From: a virus
Length of the DNA: 45,042 nt
Virus record (IMG/VR): IMGVR_UViG_3300028562_000004
Coordinates: 1-45,042 of that record
Strand: one strand, 5' to 3'
A model generated the notes under the pieces. The model saw only the letters and a program-made list of their open reading frames with translations. It made no database searches and was not told the origin of the DNA. Both the position numbers and the translations under genes were made by a program. The first letter of the stretch is position 1; every line of letters begins with the position of its first letter. Shown piece after piece: positions 1 to 7,518 of the stretch.

Positions 1-158
1 GCCAGATCGTACAGATGCACGGTGATCTGATGGATCCGGTCCTTTGACCGCTTGAGTCCCATTGCCAGGCAGACTTGCAGGGGACTAAAACTGTCGCCTT
101 TGGGTTGAAGGCGTTGCAACGCCTTCAAGACTGCAGGCTTCGTGATCGTTGTTGTCAT
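1..158 (-). CDS. Partial winged-helix-like small protein (C-terminus beyond left edge)
   Basis: Open frame of 52 codons running off the left edge. It begins with MTTTITKPAVLKAL and its ATG overlaps the TGA of the next upstream gene (ATGA), which fixes the start. The visible part is helical and basic (ALQRLQ, then CLAMGLKRSKDRIHQ). This resembles the first helices of a winged-helix DNA-binding domain and is reminiscent of the protein at 10455-10871. Function is inferred only from this pattern; a basic helical hypothetical protein is equally possible. Confidence 0.55.
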   Translation of the reverse strand, partial: MTTTITKPAVLKALQRLQPKGDSFSPLQVCLAMGLKRSKDRIHQITVHLYDL

Positions 159-448
159 TTGGTCGGTGCCTGTTCTTTGGCTATGGCAACGGTTGGCTGG
201 ACGTCCGTGAGGACGATACATTTGGGGCGGTCGTGCATACGATCGTTCACGAACACCAGGAGTCCTTCCTTGTCATCTGGATGAACCGTGTACCACGAGC
301 CCGAACGACCCCGCTTGATCCTGACCGCGGGTACGTCGCTGTTCAGGAAGAAGTAGTGATCGTTTGGAACAAGGAACACGGTTCCTACAGGAGGACGCCG
401 GAGGGCCGCTGCGGCTGCGATCCTATTTACAGCTTGTGTGGGATCCAT
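155..448 (-). CDS. Hypothetical protein, 97 aa
   Basis: Not recognised. Begins MDPTQAVNRIAA, with alternating hydrophobic/polar segments (VGTVFLVPNDHYFFL, GLLVFV) suggesting a small beta-rich fold. No signal peptide, membrane helix or metal motif. It ends in an ATGA overlap with the next gene and is part of the leftward operon of small genes. Confidence 0.6.
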   Translation of the reverse strand: MDPTQAVNRIAAAAALRRPPVGTVFLVPNDHYFFLNSDVPAVRIKRGRSGSWYTVHPDDKEGLLVFVNDRMHDRPKCIVLTDVQPTVAIAKEQAPTK

Positions 449-449
449 C

Positions 450-743
450 TCAGCCCTTCTTGCGGACGCTGCGGATCAGCGCTTGCACAGTGGATTTGCC
501 ATCACCCAGGAGCAGATAGTGTCGCTTCGTGTCGACCCGAACCGCTCGTCCAGCACGGAGGACGAACACGAACAGATCCGGCACAAAGACCCGGGCCTTG
601 CCCAGCGTGTGTCGCACCTGACCCGAGTCAAAGGACTCGTACTTGAAGGCCCGGATCTCGGGCTCCTTGGTGGTGGGGACAGGGATCACGCCCCTGAACC
701 CGAGGGACTCGACGTAGTCGATGAAGGGTTGCTTTCTGCTCAC
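450..743 (-). CDS. Hypothetical protein, 97 aa
   Basis: Not recognised. The frame opens at a GTG at 752, but that codon overlaps the AGAAAGG ribosome-binding site. The in-frame GTG at 743 has the 8-base spacing seen at neighbouring genes, so it is the better start (SRKQPFIDYVESLGF follows). Small mixed alpha/beta protein with a basic C-terminus (VRKKG) and no recognisable motif. Confidence 0.6.
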   Translation of the reverse strand: MSRKQPFIDYVESLGFRGVIPVPTTKEPEIRAFKYESFDSGQVRHTLGKARVFVPDLFVFVLRAGRAVRVDTKRHYLLLGDGKSTVQALIRSVRKKG

Positions 744-779
744 TGGGATCACCTTTCTAGGTGCGTTGGTGTACCTGGA

Positions 780-1406
780 TCAGGCAGCTTGCGCCGCCTG
801 GATCATCGCCCCGATCTTGGTCTTGCTGAGTCCGGTCGCGGGCTTGGCCGGAGACGACCGCTTGCCAGGCACCATCTGGACGCGCTTCGACAGGTAGCGG
901 GTCCGGATCGCGGGCTTCATGTGCTTGATCTCATGCTCCAGCACGTAGCGGTCTGCGCACTCGTGCTTGCGCGCATAGTAGGCGAGCACGAATGCGTCGT
1001 CTTCGCCGTACTTGTTGACCCCGAAGCCAATACCACCAGACTGTGGACACGTGGGCCAGAAGGCGATCCAGCGCCAGTCCGGGTACTCGGCCATAACACC
1101 CTGACCGTTGACGCGGCGCCGGACAGCCAGGATGAGACGCACGCCGACAACGCCGCTCTGGTTGCGATGGGTCATACGTCCGTGCATCGACACGGGCTCG
1201 GGAAGGATGGCCAACTGCTCCTTGACCTTGGCCCGTGCCGCCTTGAGGCAACGGTTCCACGTGCCGAGCTGAGCCAGCGTGAAGTTGAACTGGTGAAGCT
1301 TGCGCTGCCGCGTGATGCGGACCATGAGACAGCGTTCCTTCTCGTTGACGGCGATATGGGGCTCAGAGCTGGGTACCGGGCCCGGGATCATGGTTCGTTG
1401 GGTCAT
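780..1406 (-). CDS. AP2/ERF-like DNA-binding domain protein, 208 aa
   Basis: Residues about 80-146 carry the pattern of phage AP2 domains: a NQSGVVGV strand, then WRWIAFWP, then FGVNKYGEDDAFVLAYYAR, equivalent to the SG(V/I)xGV...W.A.....FG....EEAA core. AP2 domains bind DNA and in phages often accompany HNH nucleases; no HNH motif is visible here, so this would be a stand-alone binder. The N-terminal 75 residues are basic and the C-terminus is Ala/Lys-rich. A strong AAGGAG site sits 5 bases before ATG 1406, which overlaps the stop of the upstream gene. The AP2 assignment is from pattern recognition and is moderately secure. Confidence 0.6.
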   Translation of the reverse strand: MTQRTMIPGPVPSSEPHIAVNEKERCLMVRITRQRKLHQFNFTLAQLGTWNRCLKAARAKVKEQLAILPEPVSMHGRMTHRNQSGVVGVRLILAVRRRVNGQGVMAEYPDWRWIAFWPTCPQSGGIGFGVNKYGEDDAFVLAYYARKHECADRYVLEHEIKHMKPAIRTRYLSKRVQMVPGKRSSPAKPATGLSKTKIGAMIQAAQAA

Positions 1407-1834
1407 GAGGACTCCTTGATGGATGGGTGCAGGTCAGAATAGGCTCTGTTGATGCGGTCACATGCCGACCGCATGTCCTTGAGACGGCGGGCGTCACGGC
1501 CGTCGTTCGGGTTCTCGAACAACCGCTGGACCAGCACGCCGTGGACGTACAGAGTGCTGTACCGGCCGACGGTCTTCACTACAGCGACCACAGGAAGGGC
1601 CAGACCTTGGTCGCGGACCACGGCCTTGTCTCGCCCGAGCCATTTGTCGATCTCGGGTTGACCGAGGATCTTGCGCCGGCGCTCGAGGCTGATCCCGGCT
1701 GCGATCTGCGCAGCCTGCACTTCAGGGTGGTGACCACGGAGGCGGACCTTGACGACGGCGCTCAGCTGACGAATCTGGGCCCCGACCGCCTCACGTTCTG
1801 CCGGACTCCAGCGTATCACTGGGTTTTTGGTCAT
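1403..1834 (-). CDS. Hypothetical protein, 143 aa
   Basis: The frame extends upstream to 2014, but the upstream part overlaps the well-supported gene at 1836-2270. The real start is the ATG at 1834 (MTKNPVIRWSP), preceded by GGAG and placed one base after the neighbour's TGA. The N-terminal half is helical and charged (AEREAVGAQIRQL, AAGISLERRRKIL), compatible with a helix-turn-helix. The C-terminal half has a strand-rich VVAVVKTVGRYSTLYV segment. Family not recognised. Confidence 0.6.
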   Translation of the reverse strand: MTKNPVIRWSPAEREAVGAQIRQLSAVVKVRLRGHHPEVQAAQIAAGISLERRRKILGQPEIDKWLGRDKAVVRDQGLALPVVAVVKTVGRYSTLYVHGVLVQRLFENPNDGRDARRLKDMRSACDRINRAYSDLHPSIKESS

Positions 1835-1835
1835 G

Positions 1836-2270
1836 TCAGCTCCAGTTGACTGGTGCAGTGTTGATGCGCTCGGCCACGATGTCCCACACGTCGGCCAGAC
1901 CGCCCAGGTAGGCGAGGTACGGCGTCTTGTAGAACTCGGAGTCGTAGTCGTCGCAGTCGCTTTCCTTGGACTGAACCACGTCCAGACGCCACGGCTTCTT
2001 GAAGCCCTTGCCATCGTTGGTGATCACGAGCTTGGACTCCCCGCCCTTGTAGCTGACCTTGATGGTCTTGCCGTCTGCACTGACCTTGAACTTGAAGGGC
2101 GTTACCACGCCCTCATACGGGATGTCGACCAGGCGCTTCACGGTCAAGGGCTTCGGTCGCTTCTCGAGGGCGAAGAGCTGGTGAGGATTCGTGGTCTTGG
2201 GGTTGGTGATGACGAGGGTCCCCTCGTTGGCGTGCTTCTTGGCGACTTGCTTCTTGGTCTTGCGGCTCAT
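1836..2270 (-). CDS. Small paralogous beta-rich protein, 144 aa
   Basis: Basic N-terminus (MSRKTKKQVAKKH), then a beta-rich core (FKFKVSADGKTIKVSYKG, KLVITNDG) and a C-terminal LAYLGGLADVWDI. The same core and ending occur in the next gene (2325-2810), and a weaker version in the proteins at 3928-4209 and 11134-11451, so this is one member of a duplicated family. Start chosen by AGAAAGG five bases before ATG 2270. Function unknown; a nucleic-acid or host-factor binding role is possible but nothing proves it. Confidence 0.65.
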   Translation of the reverse strand: MSRKTKKQVAKKHANEGTLVITNPKTTNPHQLFALEKRPKPLTVKRLVDIPYEGVVTPFKFKVSADGKTIKVSYKGGESKLVITNDGKGFKKPWRLDVVQSKESDCDDYDSEFYKTPYLAYLGGLADVWDIVAERINTAPVNWS

Positions 2271-2299
2271 GATGGCCTTTCTAGGCTATGGTGAGGAAG

Positions 2300-2313
2300 G
2301 GGCCCGAAGGCCC
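2300..2313 (-). terminator. UUCG-loop hairpin
   Basis: GGGCC-CGAA-GGCCC on the plus strand, read as a GC stem closed by a UUCG tetraloop in the minus-strand transcript. It lies between the gene ending at 2325 and the gene starting at 2270. No strong U tract follows, so it may be a weak terminator or an RNA-stability/processing hairpin. Confidence 0.5.
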
Positions 2314-2324
2314 GGACGATGGGA

Positions 2325-2810
2325 TCAGAGGCTGATGTCCCAGACGTCGCCGAGGGCGGACTTGTAGGCCGCGAACGGGCTCTTGTGGTAAGTCGGGTCC
2401 CAGCTGTCGCCCAGGGGATTCGTGCCCTTGTACGGGACGGTGACGCGCCACGGCTTCGTGGGGTGATCCGTCTTGGCGATGACGACCTTGTCATCAATGC
2501 CCTTGATGCTGACCTTGATGGTCTCGCCGTCAGTGGCAAGGCGGAATTTGACGTTGAATGCCGCGTCCTCGCTCTTGACGTACATGGGGCGGACGATGGT
2601 CAGGACGTCCGTGTACTTGCGCAGCGGGAAGACCTTGCCGGCAGGGATCGCCTTCTTGGGACCGGTGCCAGAGCGGCTCGTGCCGTACTTGAACTTCGGC
2701 ACCTTGGCCCCCTTCACCTCGACTGCCTTGCCACGGAGCACGATCTTGGTGACACGGGCCTTCCCGGTCTTGGCGTTCTTGGACTTGCGATGGGCGTTGG
2801 ACTTGGACAT
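2325..2810 (-). CDS. Small paralogous beta-rich protein, 161 aa
   Basis: Paralogue of the 1836-2270 product: basic N-terminus (MSKSNAHRKSKNAKTGK), core VKFRLATDGETIKVSIKG and KVVIAKTDH..KPWRV, ending AAYKSALGDVWDI. An upstream extension to 2864 exists, but AGAAAGG seven bases before the ATG at 2810 marks the true start. Same leader as its paralogue, so co-regulation by translation initiation is likely. Function unknown. Confidence 0.65.
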   Translation of the reverse strand: MSKSNAHRKSKNAKTGKARVTKIVLRGKAVEVKGAKVPKFKYGTSRSGTGPKKAIPAGKVFPLRKYTDVLTIVRPMYVKSEDAAFNVKFRLATDGETIKVSIKGIDDKVVIAKTDHPTKPWRVTVPYKGTNPLGDSWDPTYHKSPFAAYKSALGDVWDISL

Positions 2811-2869
2811 GATGTAGCCTTTCTGGGCTGGTTGAAACGGGATGTGACTGGGACAAAAGAGCAAGGGGT

Positions 2870-3133
2870 TCAGGAGGGCAAGATCGGGGCGCCCTCCAGG
2901 GTGTCGATCCGGATCATGGCGAAACCACCGCGCACCAGAGGCACGAATGCCCAGCGGTGGTAGGCCAATTCAGACGCCAAAACATGGAGCCAGGAGAAGT
3001 GCAGAAGGCTGTCTTCGTGCACTCCTATTTCAGCCAGGACACTGACAGTCTTCTCACTGATACGCCAGCGATTGCCCTTCGCTGCCAGAGCCATACGCAC
3101 CAGTTCGGCTGCTACCTCTGCAGGGGATTTCAT
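2870..3133 (-). CDS. Hypothetical protein, 87 aa
   Basis: Not recognised. Predominantly helical (AAELVRMALAAKG, LLHFSWLHVLASELAYHRW) with no extended membrane segment. AGGAAACACTC precedes ATG 3133. Part of the leftward run of small genes. Confidence 0.55.
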   Translation of the reverse strand: MKSPAEVAAELVRMALAAKGNRWRISEKTVSVLAEIGVHEDSLLHFSWLHVLASELAYHRWAFVPLVRGGFAMIRIDTLEGAPILPS

Positions 3134-3142
3134 GAGTGTTTC

Positions 3143-3460
3143 CTAGTGGGGAAGGATGAGGATGCCGTAGTATTCGAGCACGAGGATCACGGCGACGATG
3201 ATGAGGAGAGGTGTGAGGATGTAGTGTGTGACGACGGAGAGGTGGTCGATCTCCTTCTTGGAGAAGGCGGAGGCCGCCTCCTGGGCCTTCTTGGCATCAG
3301 CAGCCGCCCAGAGCGCTTTCACGTCCTCCAGTGAGTTGAACTGGTTGCACAGGGGACAGTGCTGTCCGATCGGCTGCCGATCCGCCCCGAGGACCGGAGA
3401 GTAGATGTGATCGCACTCGCCTTGGCCGTCCTTCGGGACGCGTCGTGGGTAGAACCTCAT
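3143..3460 (-). CDS. Membrane-anchored zinc-ribbon-like protein, 105 aa
   Basis: The N-terminal half holds a CDH pair followed about 18 residues later by CPLC, consistent with a zinc-binding ribbon in the cytoplasm. The last 30 residues contain one strongly hydrophobic helix (LTPLLIIVAVILVLEYYGILIL), so the protein is probably tail-anchored in the host inner membrane. An Ala/Lys-rich segment links the two. The ATG overlaps the upstream stop (ATGA). Specific function unknown; such small membrane proteins in phage accessory regions are often host-takeover factors, which is inference. Confidence 0.6.
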   Translation of the reverse strand: MRFYPRRVPKDGQGECDHIYSPVLGADRQPIGQHCPLCNQFNSLEDVKALWAAADAKKAQEAASAFSKKEIDHLSVVTHYILTPLLIIVAVILVLEYYGILILPH

Positions 3461-3840
3461 GCCCCCACCTTGACCTTTCCGTAGGCCGCCATTCGCGCCT
3501 TCAACTCCTCGATGGTGACCAGTCGGTAGAACGAGTCCTTCTGGAAGTCAGCGGTCGGCGCACTGAGGCCGTCCTTTGCGGGATCAGGAATCGCCATTGA
3601 CATCAGCGTCTTGGCGGTCAACGTTTTGGCAGTGAGGCGACGGCCACCACGCGACGTCACGTACAAGGCGTCCGAAAGACGGCACTTCCAGGCCACGTAG
3701 CGTGTGACCCGGCCTTCCTTGTACGTGCCGGCAACCAGCAGGACGCGGTCAGCCGAGGCCTCGGCTTTGGCGATGGCCTTCGGCGTGTGGACGAAGAGGA
3801 TCAGCTCGGTGACCGGGGTCATGTTGAGGGTGTGTTCCAT
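3457..3840 (-). CDS. Hypothetical protein, 127 aa
   Basis: Start at ATG 3840 (MEHTLNMTPVTEL) chosen over an in-frame start at 3885 because AAGGAG lies eight bases upstream. Beta-rich core (VLLVAGTYKEGRVTRYVAW) and a short internal repeat, LTAKT-LTAKT. C-terminus helical (YRLVTIEELKARMAAYG). Family not recognised; the core loosely resembles the small paralogous proteins nearby. Confidence 0.55.
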   Translation of the reverse strand: MEHTLNMTPVTELILFVHTPKAIAKAEASADRVLLVAGTYKEGRVTRYVAWKCRLSDALYVTSRGGRRLTAKTLTAKTLMSMAIPDPAKDGLSAPTADFQKDSFYRLVTIEELKARMAAYGKVKVGA

Positions 3841-3882
3841 GGGCGCTCCTTGGACGATGAAGATTCGGGGGCACAAACGGAT

Positions 3883-3902
3883 CAAGGCCCCGAAGGGCCT
3901 TG
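3883..3902 (-). terminator. UUCG-loop hairpin
   Basis: Perfect 8-bp stem (CAAGGCCC / GGGCCTTG) around CGAA, giving a UUCG tetraloop in the minus-strand RNA. It sits between the gene ending at 3928 and the gene starting at 3840. Downstream bases are only mildly U-rich, so termination strength is uncertain. Confidence 0.6.
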
Positions 3903-3927
3903 ATGGTGTTTCCAGCGTCGTGCGAGA

Positions 3928-4209
3928 TCAGTGGATCCAGTTCGCCTTGACGCTGCGCGAGTACGCGAGGTCGGCCGTCTTGGCCACGGACGTGACGGCG
4001 AGCGCCGGCTTCTTGGGATTCGGGCGGCAGACCGCGGTGAAGCCCTCGTCGGAGTTGCCGCTCACGATGATCTTCGGTAGACCCTTGCCCGTCACGATGA
4101 CGCGCTTCGGGCCGGCGACGAAGCGGATCGTCTGGACTTCGCCTTGGATCTTGACGAGAGCGCGAACGATGGCCTTGCCGGTCTTCGTGGTGTTGGATTG
4201 GTTTTGCAT
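3928..4209 (-). CDS. Small paralogous beta-rich protein, 93 aa
   Basis: Starts MQNQSNTTKTGKAIVRAL. Core IRFVAGPKRVIVTGKGLPKIIV matches KVRFVQDHKGVITVKTRGLPPIVI of the 11134-11451 product, and both end in a Tyr...Ala-x-x-Ala/Val...Trp pattern also seen in the pair at 1836-2810. AGAAAGG seven bases upstream, identical to the leaders of those paralogues, strongly supports independent initiation at 4209. However, the frame stays open upstream to 4824, so the same domain is also the C-terminus of a longer ORF. Confidence 0.65.
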   Translation of the reverse strand: MQNQSNTTKTGKAIVRALVKIQGEVQTIRFVAGPKRVIVTGKGLPKIIVSGNSDEGFTAVCRPNPKKPALAVTSVAKTADLAYSRSVKANWIH

Positions 4210-4824
4210 GATGGTGCCTTTCTGGGCAGTTGGGGTACGTGGTTTAACGGGGCTAGGTGCTGGCGCAACGGTACTGGAGCGTTTCCCGTCCAGGGTCTTG
4301 CCTTCACCACAACCCCATTTTACACCCGAATTCCGGCCCCCGGGGGACTGTTTTGGTCCTTTTTGGTCCCCGGGTGAGGCTTTTTGCACGTTTTTAGACG
4401 CTTTTGGGCCCTTTTTGGGGCCTGGGGCCGGTGCGCCGGGTCCTGCTCGGCCATTGGCGTCCCGGGCACGACGTTTGGCACCGTGCGCAGGCAGAGGTGG
4501 AAGTCCTGCCAGGATCCGCTGATGCTGGAGCCAGAATGGCAAGAACCGTTCATTGCACAGATCCTGGTCCTTGTGCTGGCGACCAATGGTAGCGACCCGG
4601 ACCAGGTTCTTGCCACCTAGTTCCCTCGTCACCTGACGAGCGGTTTTGCCGTCGAAGACCCACCACGTCGGACCGAGGGTCAGGCCTTCCATGGATTCGG
4701 CGATCAGCACCTTTGAACCCCTCTGGAGAAGGGGCCATATGTACGGGTCGACTATCGTAGCATTGAACCAGACGAGGGGCTTGAACTTATGGGAGTGAGA
4801 AGTCGCTGTCATCACCGCTTTCAT
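3928..4824 (-). CDS. Hypothetical protein reading through in frame into the paralogous domain, 298 aa
   Basis: GGGAGG precedes ATG 4824. Residues 1-115 form a distinct unrecognised domain (FKPLVWFNATIVDPYIWPLL, WWVFDGKTARQV, LCNERFLPFWLQ). Residues about 116-205 are low-complexity Gly/Pro/Lys/Ala, encoded by a palindrome-rich DNA element also present near 11.5 kb. The last 93 residues are the small paralogous protein, which has its own ribosome-binding site. No stop codon separates the parts, so either a true fusion is made or the first gene lost its stop. The first 38 bases overlap the end of the gene at 4787-5098. Confidence 0.55.
   Translation of the reverse strand: MKAVMTATSHSHKFKPLVWFNATIVDPYIWPLLQRGSKVLIAESMEGLTLGPTWWVFDGKTARQVTRELGGKNLVRVATIGRQHKDQDLCNERFLPFWLQHQRILAGLPPLPAHGAKRRARDANGRAGPGAPAPGPKKGPKASKNVQKASPGDQKGPKQSPGGRNSGVKWGCGEGKTLDGKRSSTVAPAPSPVKPRTPTAQKGTIMQNQSNTTKTGKAIVRALVKIQGEVQTIRFVAGPKRVIVTGKGLPKIIVSGNSDEGFTAVCRPNPKKPALAVTSVAKTADLAYSRSVKANWIH
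4281..4440 (-). repeat. Leader element A (repeated near 11.5 kb)
   Basis: About 47 bases (4281-4327) match 11482-11529 on the same strand: GTAAAATGGGG, then TG-GG-GA, a GCA tract, CCTGGACG, then AAAC. Each copy lies upstream of a gene of the same paralogous family. Next to it are G/C palindromes: CCCGGGGGAC...GTCCCCGGG around 4338-4376, and GGCCC-TTTTT-GGGGCC near 4409-4424. The decamer TTTTTGGTCC occurs in both copies. Probably a regulatory RNA/DNA element that happens to be open in the upstream reading frame here. Confidence 0.55.
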
Positions 4825-5098
4825 AGTCGCTTACCTCCCTTGTAGACTGCGAGTGCTGCCACGTGACGTAGTCTGCGTGAGTTTCCCAGGCGGCGGATTG
4901 CTGGTCCCACATCCTTTTGACTTCGCGGACCGACTCGGCTACGTCCTGACGCTGGCCGTCCACCGTGTAGATGATGGAGCGGACAGGGCCTGTGCTGTCG
5001 TCCACCGTGCGAGGTACGACCTTGGTGATGTGGGTTGGGTTGATGAGGACCAGACTACCGCGTGGGTCGCGCAGTTCAAGATTGGGGACTTGGTACAT
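4787..5098 (-). CDS. Hypothetical FlbD-like small protein, 103 aa
   Basis: The N-terminal 65 residues show the pattern of the small FlbD-like family: VLINPTHITKVV, a tight turn, IIYTVDGQ, then VAESVREVKRM. The C-terminal 35 residues are polar and acidic (SDYESGDDSDFSLP). TAGGAG precedes ATG 5098. In flagellated bacteria FlbD homologues are uncharacterised or regulatory; a phage role is unknown. The family link is pattern-based and tentative. Confidence 0.5.
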   Translation of the reverse strand: MYQVPNLELRDPRGSLVLINPTHITKVVPRTVDDSTGPVRSIIYTVDGQRQDVAESVREVKRMWDQQSAAWETHADYVTWQHSQSTREVSDYESGDDSDFSLP

Positions 5099-5106
5099 AG
5101 TTGCTC

Positions 5107-5259
5107 CTAGGAGACGGTGACGCGGGTAACGAGAGCGGCGGTTTCGAACTGCTTCCGGACCAGATCAACAGATTCGGTGACGATGATCTTCACCCCGCTT
5201 TCCATGCTGAGGATAGCGCCACCATCAGTACAGCGGTGCTCGAACTTGGGAATCATCAT
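5107..5259 (-). CDS. Hypothetical 50-aa protein
   Basis: Very short frame of 50 codons between the ligase and the 103-aa gene. It begins MMIPKFEHRC, contains SGVKIIVTESVDLVRKQFE and ends VTRVTVS. The VxES(V)xxV piece resembles the end of the FlbD-like core in the next gene, suggesting a related mini-fold. GAGGAA lies about nine bases upstream; the double ATG (5259/5256) leaves a one-codon ambiguity. It fills an otherwise empty gap, which supports it being real. Confidence 0.5.
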   Translation of the reverse strand: MMIPKFEHRCTDGGAILSMESGVKIIVTESVDLVRKQFETAALVTRVTVS

Positions 5260-5261
5260 GG

Positions 5262-7154
5262 TCAGAGTTCCTCGAAGGTGGTGGTACGAACGCCGCGGGC
5301 TGCAGCCTTGTCAATCTTGTCCTTGAACTTGACGGCACCATCCTTGTACAGCAGGATCGTGGTCTTGGCCCCCAAGTCAATGACCTTGGCGCCACGGGCT
5401 TTCACCGCGTCGGCGTGCTCGGTGCTGCGATAGCTGGTGAACGACACGAACTGGCCGGTAAGGTCACCTTTGACGACCGTGTCAACACCGGGCAACCGGC
5501 CGTCGACCTTCATGACGGTGGTGTAGAACTCGAGACGAGGCTTGAAGCGTGAGCAGCCCGCGCCGACCATCAGGGCTGTCCTGTCGCTGAAGCCCTTGAC
5601 GTCGTGGACCTTGAGCTGGACCTCGGTCTGGCCCTTCAAGATCAGCAGCTTCATGAGGCTGCCCATAGAGACCCCGGCCCCTTCGAGGATTTGCAGCTTC
5701 CGGTCACCCATGCCGCTCTTGAAGATGGACGACGCCACCATGAGTTGACGCATGGGAATCGTCTTACCCTTGAAGACCTTGTCGAACTCTTTGTGGATGT
5801 TGAGGGCCACCTTCGGCCCGAGGCCGGCTCGGTGCAGGTTGTCGGCCAGGGTGCCGGCCTTCCAGTCCTTGAGGTACCGGTCGACGCTGGAGAACTTGGG
5901 CAGCAGCTTCTCGATAGTCTTGCCGGCCAGCAGGTCGACACCCATCACGTCCATGAACTTGGCGATCTGCAGCGTGGTGATACGGCCGTCGGTGGCAGCG
6001 TCCACGATCGCGCCCTTGCGCTTGTCCACGAAGAAGAACTTGCCCTTCACGACGTATGGGATGGAGGGCAGAGCCACCGTCTTGGCCGGCTTGACGACCC
6101 CGACTACCTTCGGGATGACACCACCACTACGGACGACCTGGACCACGGCACCGACCCCGATCTTGCGGCTGGTCATCCACTCGGCGTTGTGAACCGTGGC
6201 GTGCTGGACCGTGACGCCGCCCATGCGTGTGGGCTCCAGCTTGATCTTGGGGTTGATGCGTCCGTGGCCCGAGATCTGGTAGATCACGTCCAGCACCTTG
6301 GCCTCGTGGGTATCGTCCCCGGTGTTGACCTTGAAGGCCCAGATGTCCTTGGGCTTGTCGTTGGTCGGGTAGTTCAAGTACCAGTCGGTCCGGCAGTAGA
6401 CCAGGCCGTCCATCTCGTAGTTGCTTTCCTTCTTGCGGGCAGCGAGGCGGGCCTCCATCTTGGCGGCAGTGAGGTTGGCTGAGGGCTGGACGCGGCGGAA
6501 GACCGTGTCGAAGCCCCAGCCGTCAGCCTGGGCCAGACCGGCCTTCATGCCGATGCCGTAGACGCCGAGGACCACGATGTCCACGTGCTTGAGGATCGGG
6601 TCCACCGTGCCGTCGCTCTTGCGATTCAGGACACCGGCCACGAGATTGCGGCTGTTGTCGTACTTGGGGGCGTACTTGGCCTGGAAAATTGCCTCCTTCA
6701 TGACCGCCTCGCAGCGGAGCACGACGTGGCCCTTGTACTTGATGGACTTGGGGATCCGGAGCTGCGGGATCAGGAAGCTGATGTCCTGGCCCACGATGCC
6801 GTTGCCACGCGTCGCAACCTGGACCGGGACGCCCTTGTCCATAACGATCTGCAGGGCCGAGCCGTCGAGCTTGTCCATCTCGAGTTGGGACAGGCCACCC
6901 TTCAGCTTCTTGGCCACGCCCTCTGGGTAGAACTTGTCGAGGCTTGGCATGTGCTCGACCAGCGTGACCTTGCGCTTCTTGCCGCCGACGACCTTGGCGC
7001 CGGTCTGGGCGAGTGGTGCCCATTTCGGATCTAGCTTGCGGATTGCGGCCTCCAGCTTGTCGAACTGCGCGTCGGTCATGCCGCTGGCCTTGCCATTGTG
7101 ATACGCGGCGTTGGCCTTCTGCCAGTTGGCCTTCATTTGGTCGAGGATGTTCAC
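5262..7154 (-). CDS. ligA: NAD-dependent DNA ligase, 630 aa
   Basis: Seals nicks using NAD+, joining Okazaki fragments and repair intermediates. Adenylation motif KLDG has its nucleophilic lysine at about residue 95, after the EHMPSLDKF strand that corresponds to the SLDNAF region of bacterial LigA. Later come EMDGLVY, the OB-fold signature (GAVVQVVRSGGVIPKV), helix-hairpin-helix-like segments, and a C-terminal BRCT-like domain (about 555-630). The four cysteines of the usual zinc finger are absent, and the protein is slightly shorter than bacterial LigA (about 670). The longer frame to 7325 is discounted: GTG 7154 follows GGAG and overlaps the upstream stop as GTGA. Confidence 0.93.
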   Translation of the reverse strand: MNILDQMKANWQKANAAYHNGKASGMTDAQFDKLEAAIRKLDPKWAPLAQTGAKVVGGKKRKVTLVEHMPSLDKFYPEGVAKKLKGGLSQLEMDKLDGSALQIVMDKGVPVQVATRGNGIVGQDISFLIPQLRIPKSIKYKGHVVLRCEAVMKEAIFQAKYAPKYDNSRNLVAGVLNRKSDGTVDPILKHVDIVVLGVYGIGMKAGLAQADGWGFDTVFRRVQPSANLTAAKMEARLAARKKESNYEMDGLVYCRTDWYLNYPTNDKPKDIWAFKVNTGDDTHEAKVLDVIYQISGHGRINPKIKLEPTRMGGVTVQHATVHNAEWMTSRKIGVGAVVQVVRSGGVIPKVVGVVKPAKTVALPSIPYVVKGKFFFVDKRKGAIVDAATDGRITTLQIAKFMDVMGVDLLAGKTIEKLLPKFSSVDRYLKDWKAGTLADNLHRAGLGPKVALNIHKEFDKVFKGKTIPMRQLMVASSIFKSGMGDRKLQILEGAGVSMGSLMKLLILKGQTEVQLKVHDVKGFSDRTALMVGAGCSRFKPRLEFYTTVMKVDGRLPGVDTVVKGDLTGQFVSFTSYRSTEHADAVKARGAKVIDLGAKTTILLYKDGAVKFKDKIDKAAARGVRTTTFEEL

Positions 7155-7495
7155 TTGAGTGCTCCAGAAGCCGGTGACGACACAGCGGCCGTGTAGGGTG
7201 CAGGGATGTGGGCTCCCGTCTTGTCGCTGGGATCGAGGCACGAGGCACCGACCACGGTGCTCGGGGCCGTACCGCTCACACCGTGAACCACGTCCTGGAT
7301 CGTGGTATACCCGTGGGCTTTGCACCAGCGATCTGCGTTGTAGTAGTCCTGCGCGTCAAAGTAATGGATCGGTGCCGAAGGCGACGACGGGTGGGACATG
7401 GCGCCTGTGGCCAGGATGGCGATCAGGGCGATGATGGCGAGGACGATGGAACCCATCACGATAATGCTGACGGCTTCCTTGGTGTCTTTGTTCAC
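7151..7495 (-). CDS. Membrane-anchored cysteine-pair protein, 114 aa
   Basis: N-terminal helix (ISIIVMGSIVLAIIALIAILATG) is a membrane anchor. The remaining segment would be periplasmic and holds two cysteines (WCKAHG and GASCLD) that could form a disulfide. It shares YNA...C..(A)G...VVGA(S/D)C(L/V)D with the next gene, so the two are paralogues. Starts at GTG 7495 after AAGGAATCAAC, the same leader as the paralogue. Function unknown; an envelope role such as superinfection exclusion is only a guess. Confidence 0.6.
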   Translation of the reverse strand: MNKDTKEAVSIIVMGSIVLAIIALIAILATGAMSHPSSPSAPIHYFDAQDYYNADRWCKAHGYTTIQDVVHGVSGTAPSTVVGASCLDPSDKTGAHIPAPYTAAVSSPASGALK

Positions 7496-7518
7496 GTTGA
7501 TTCCTTGGTTTGGAGGCT

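Noticed and set aside
420-430. GTAAATA string on the minus strand at the left end
   Set aside because: Lies inside the coding region (Val-Asn-Arg) of the gene at 155-448 with no gene start at the right distance.
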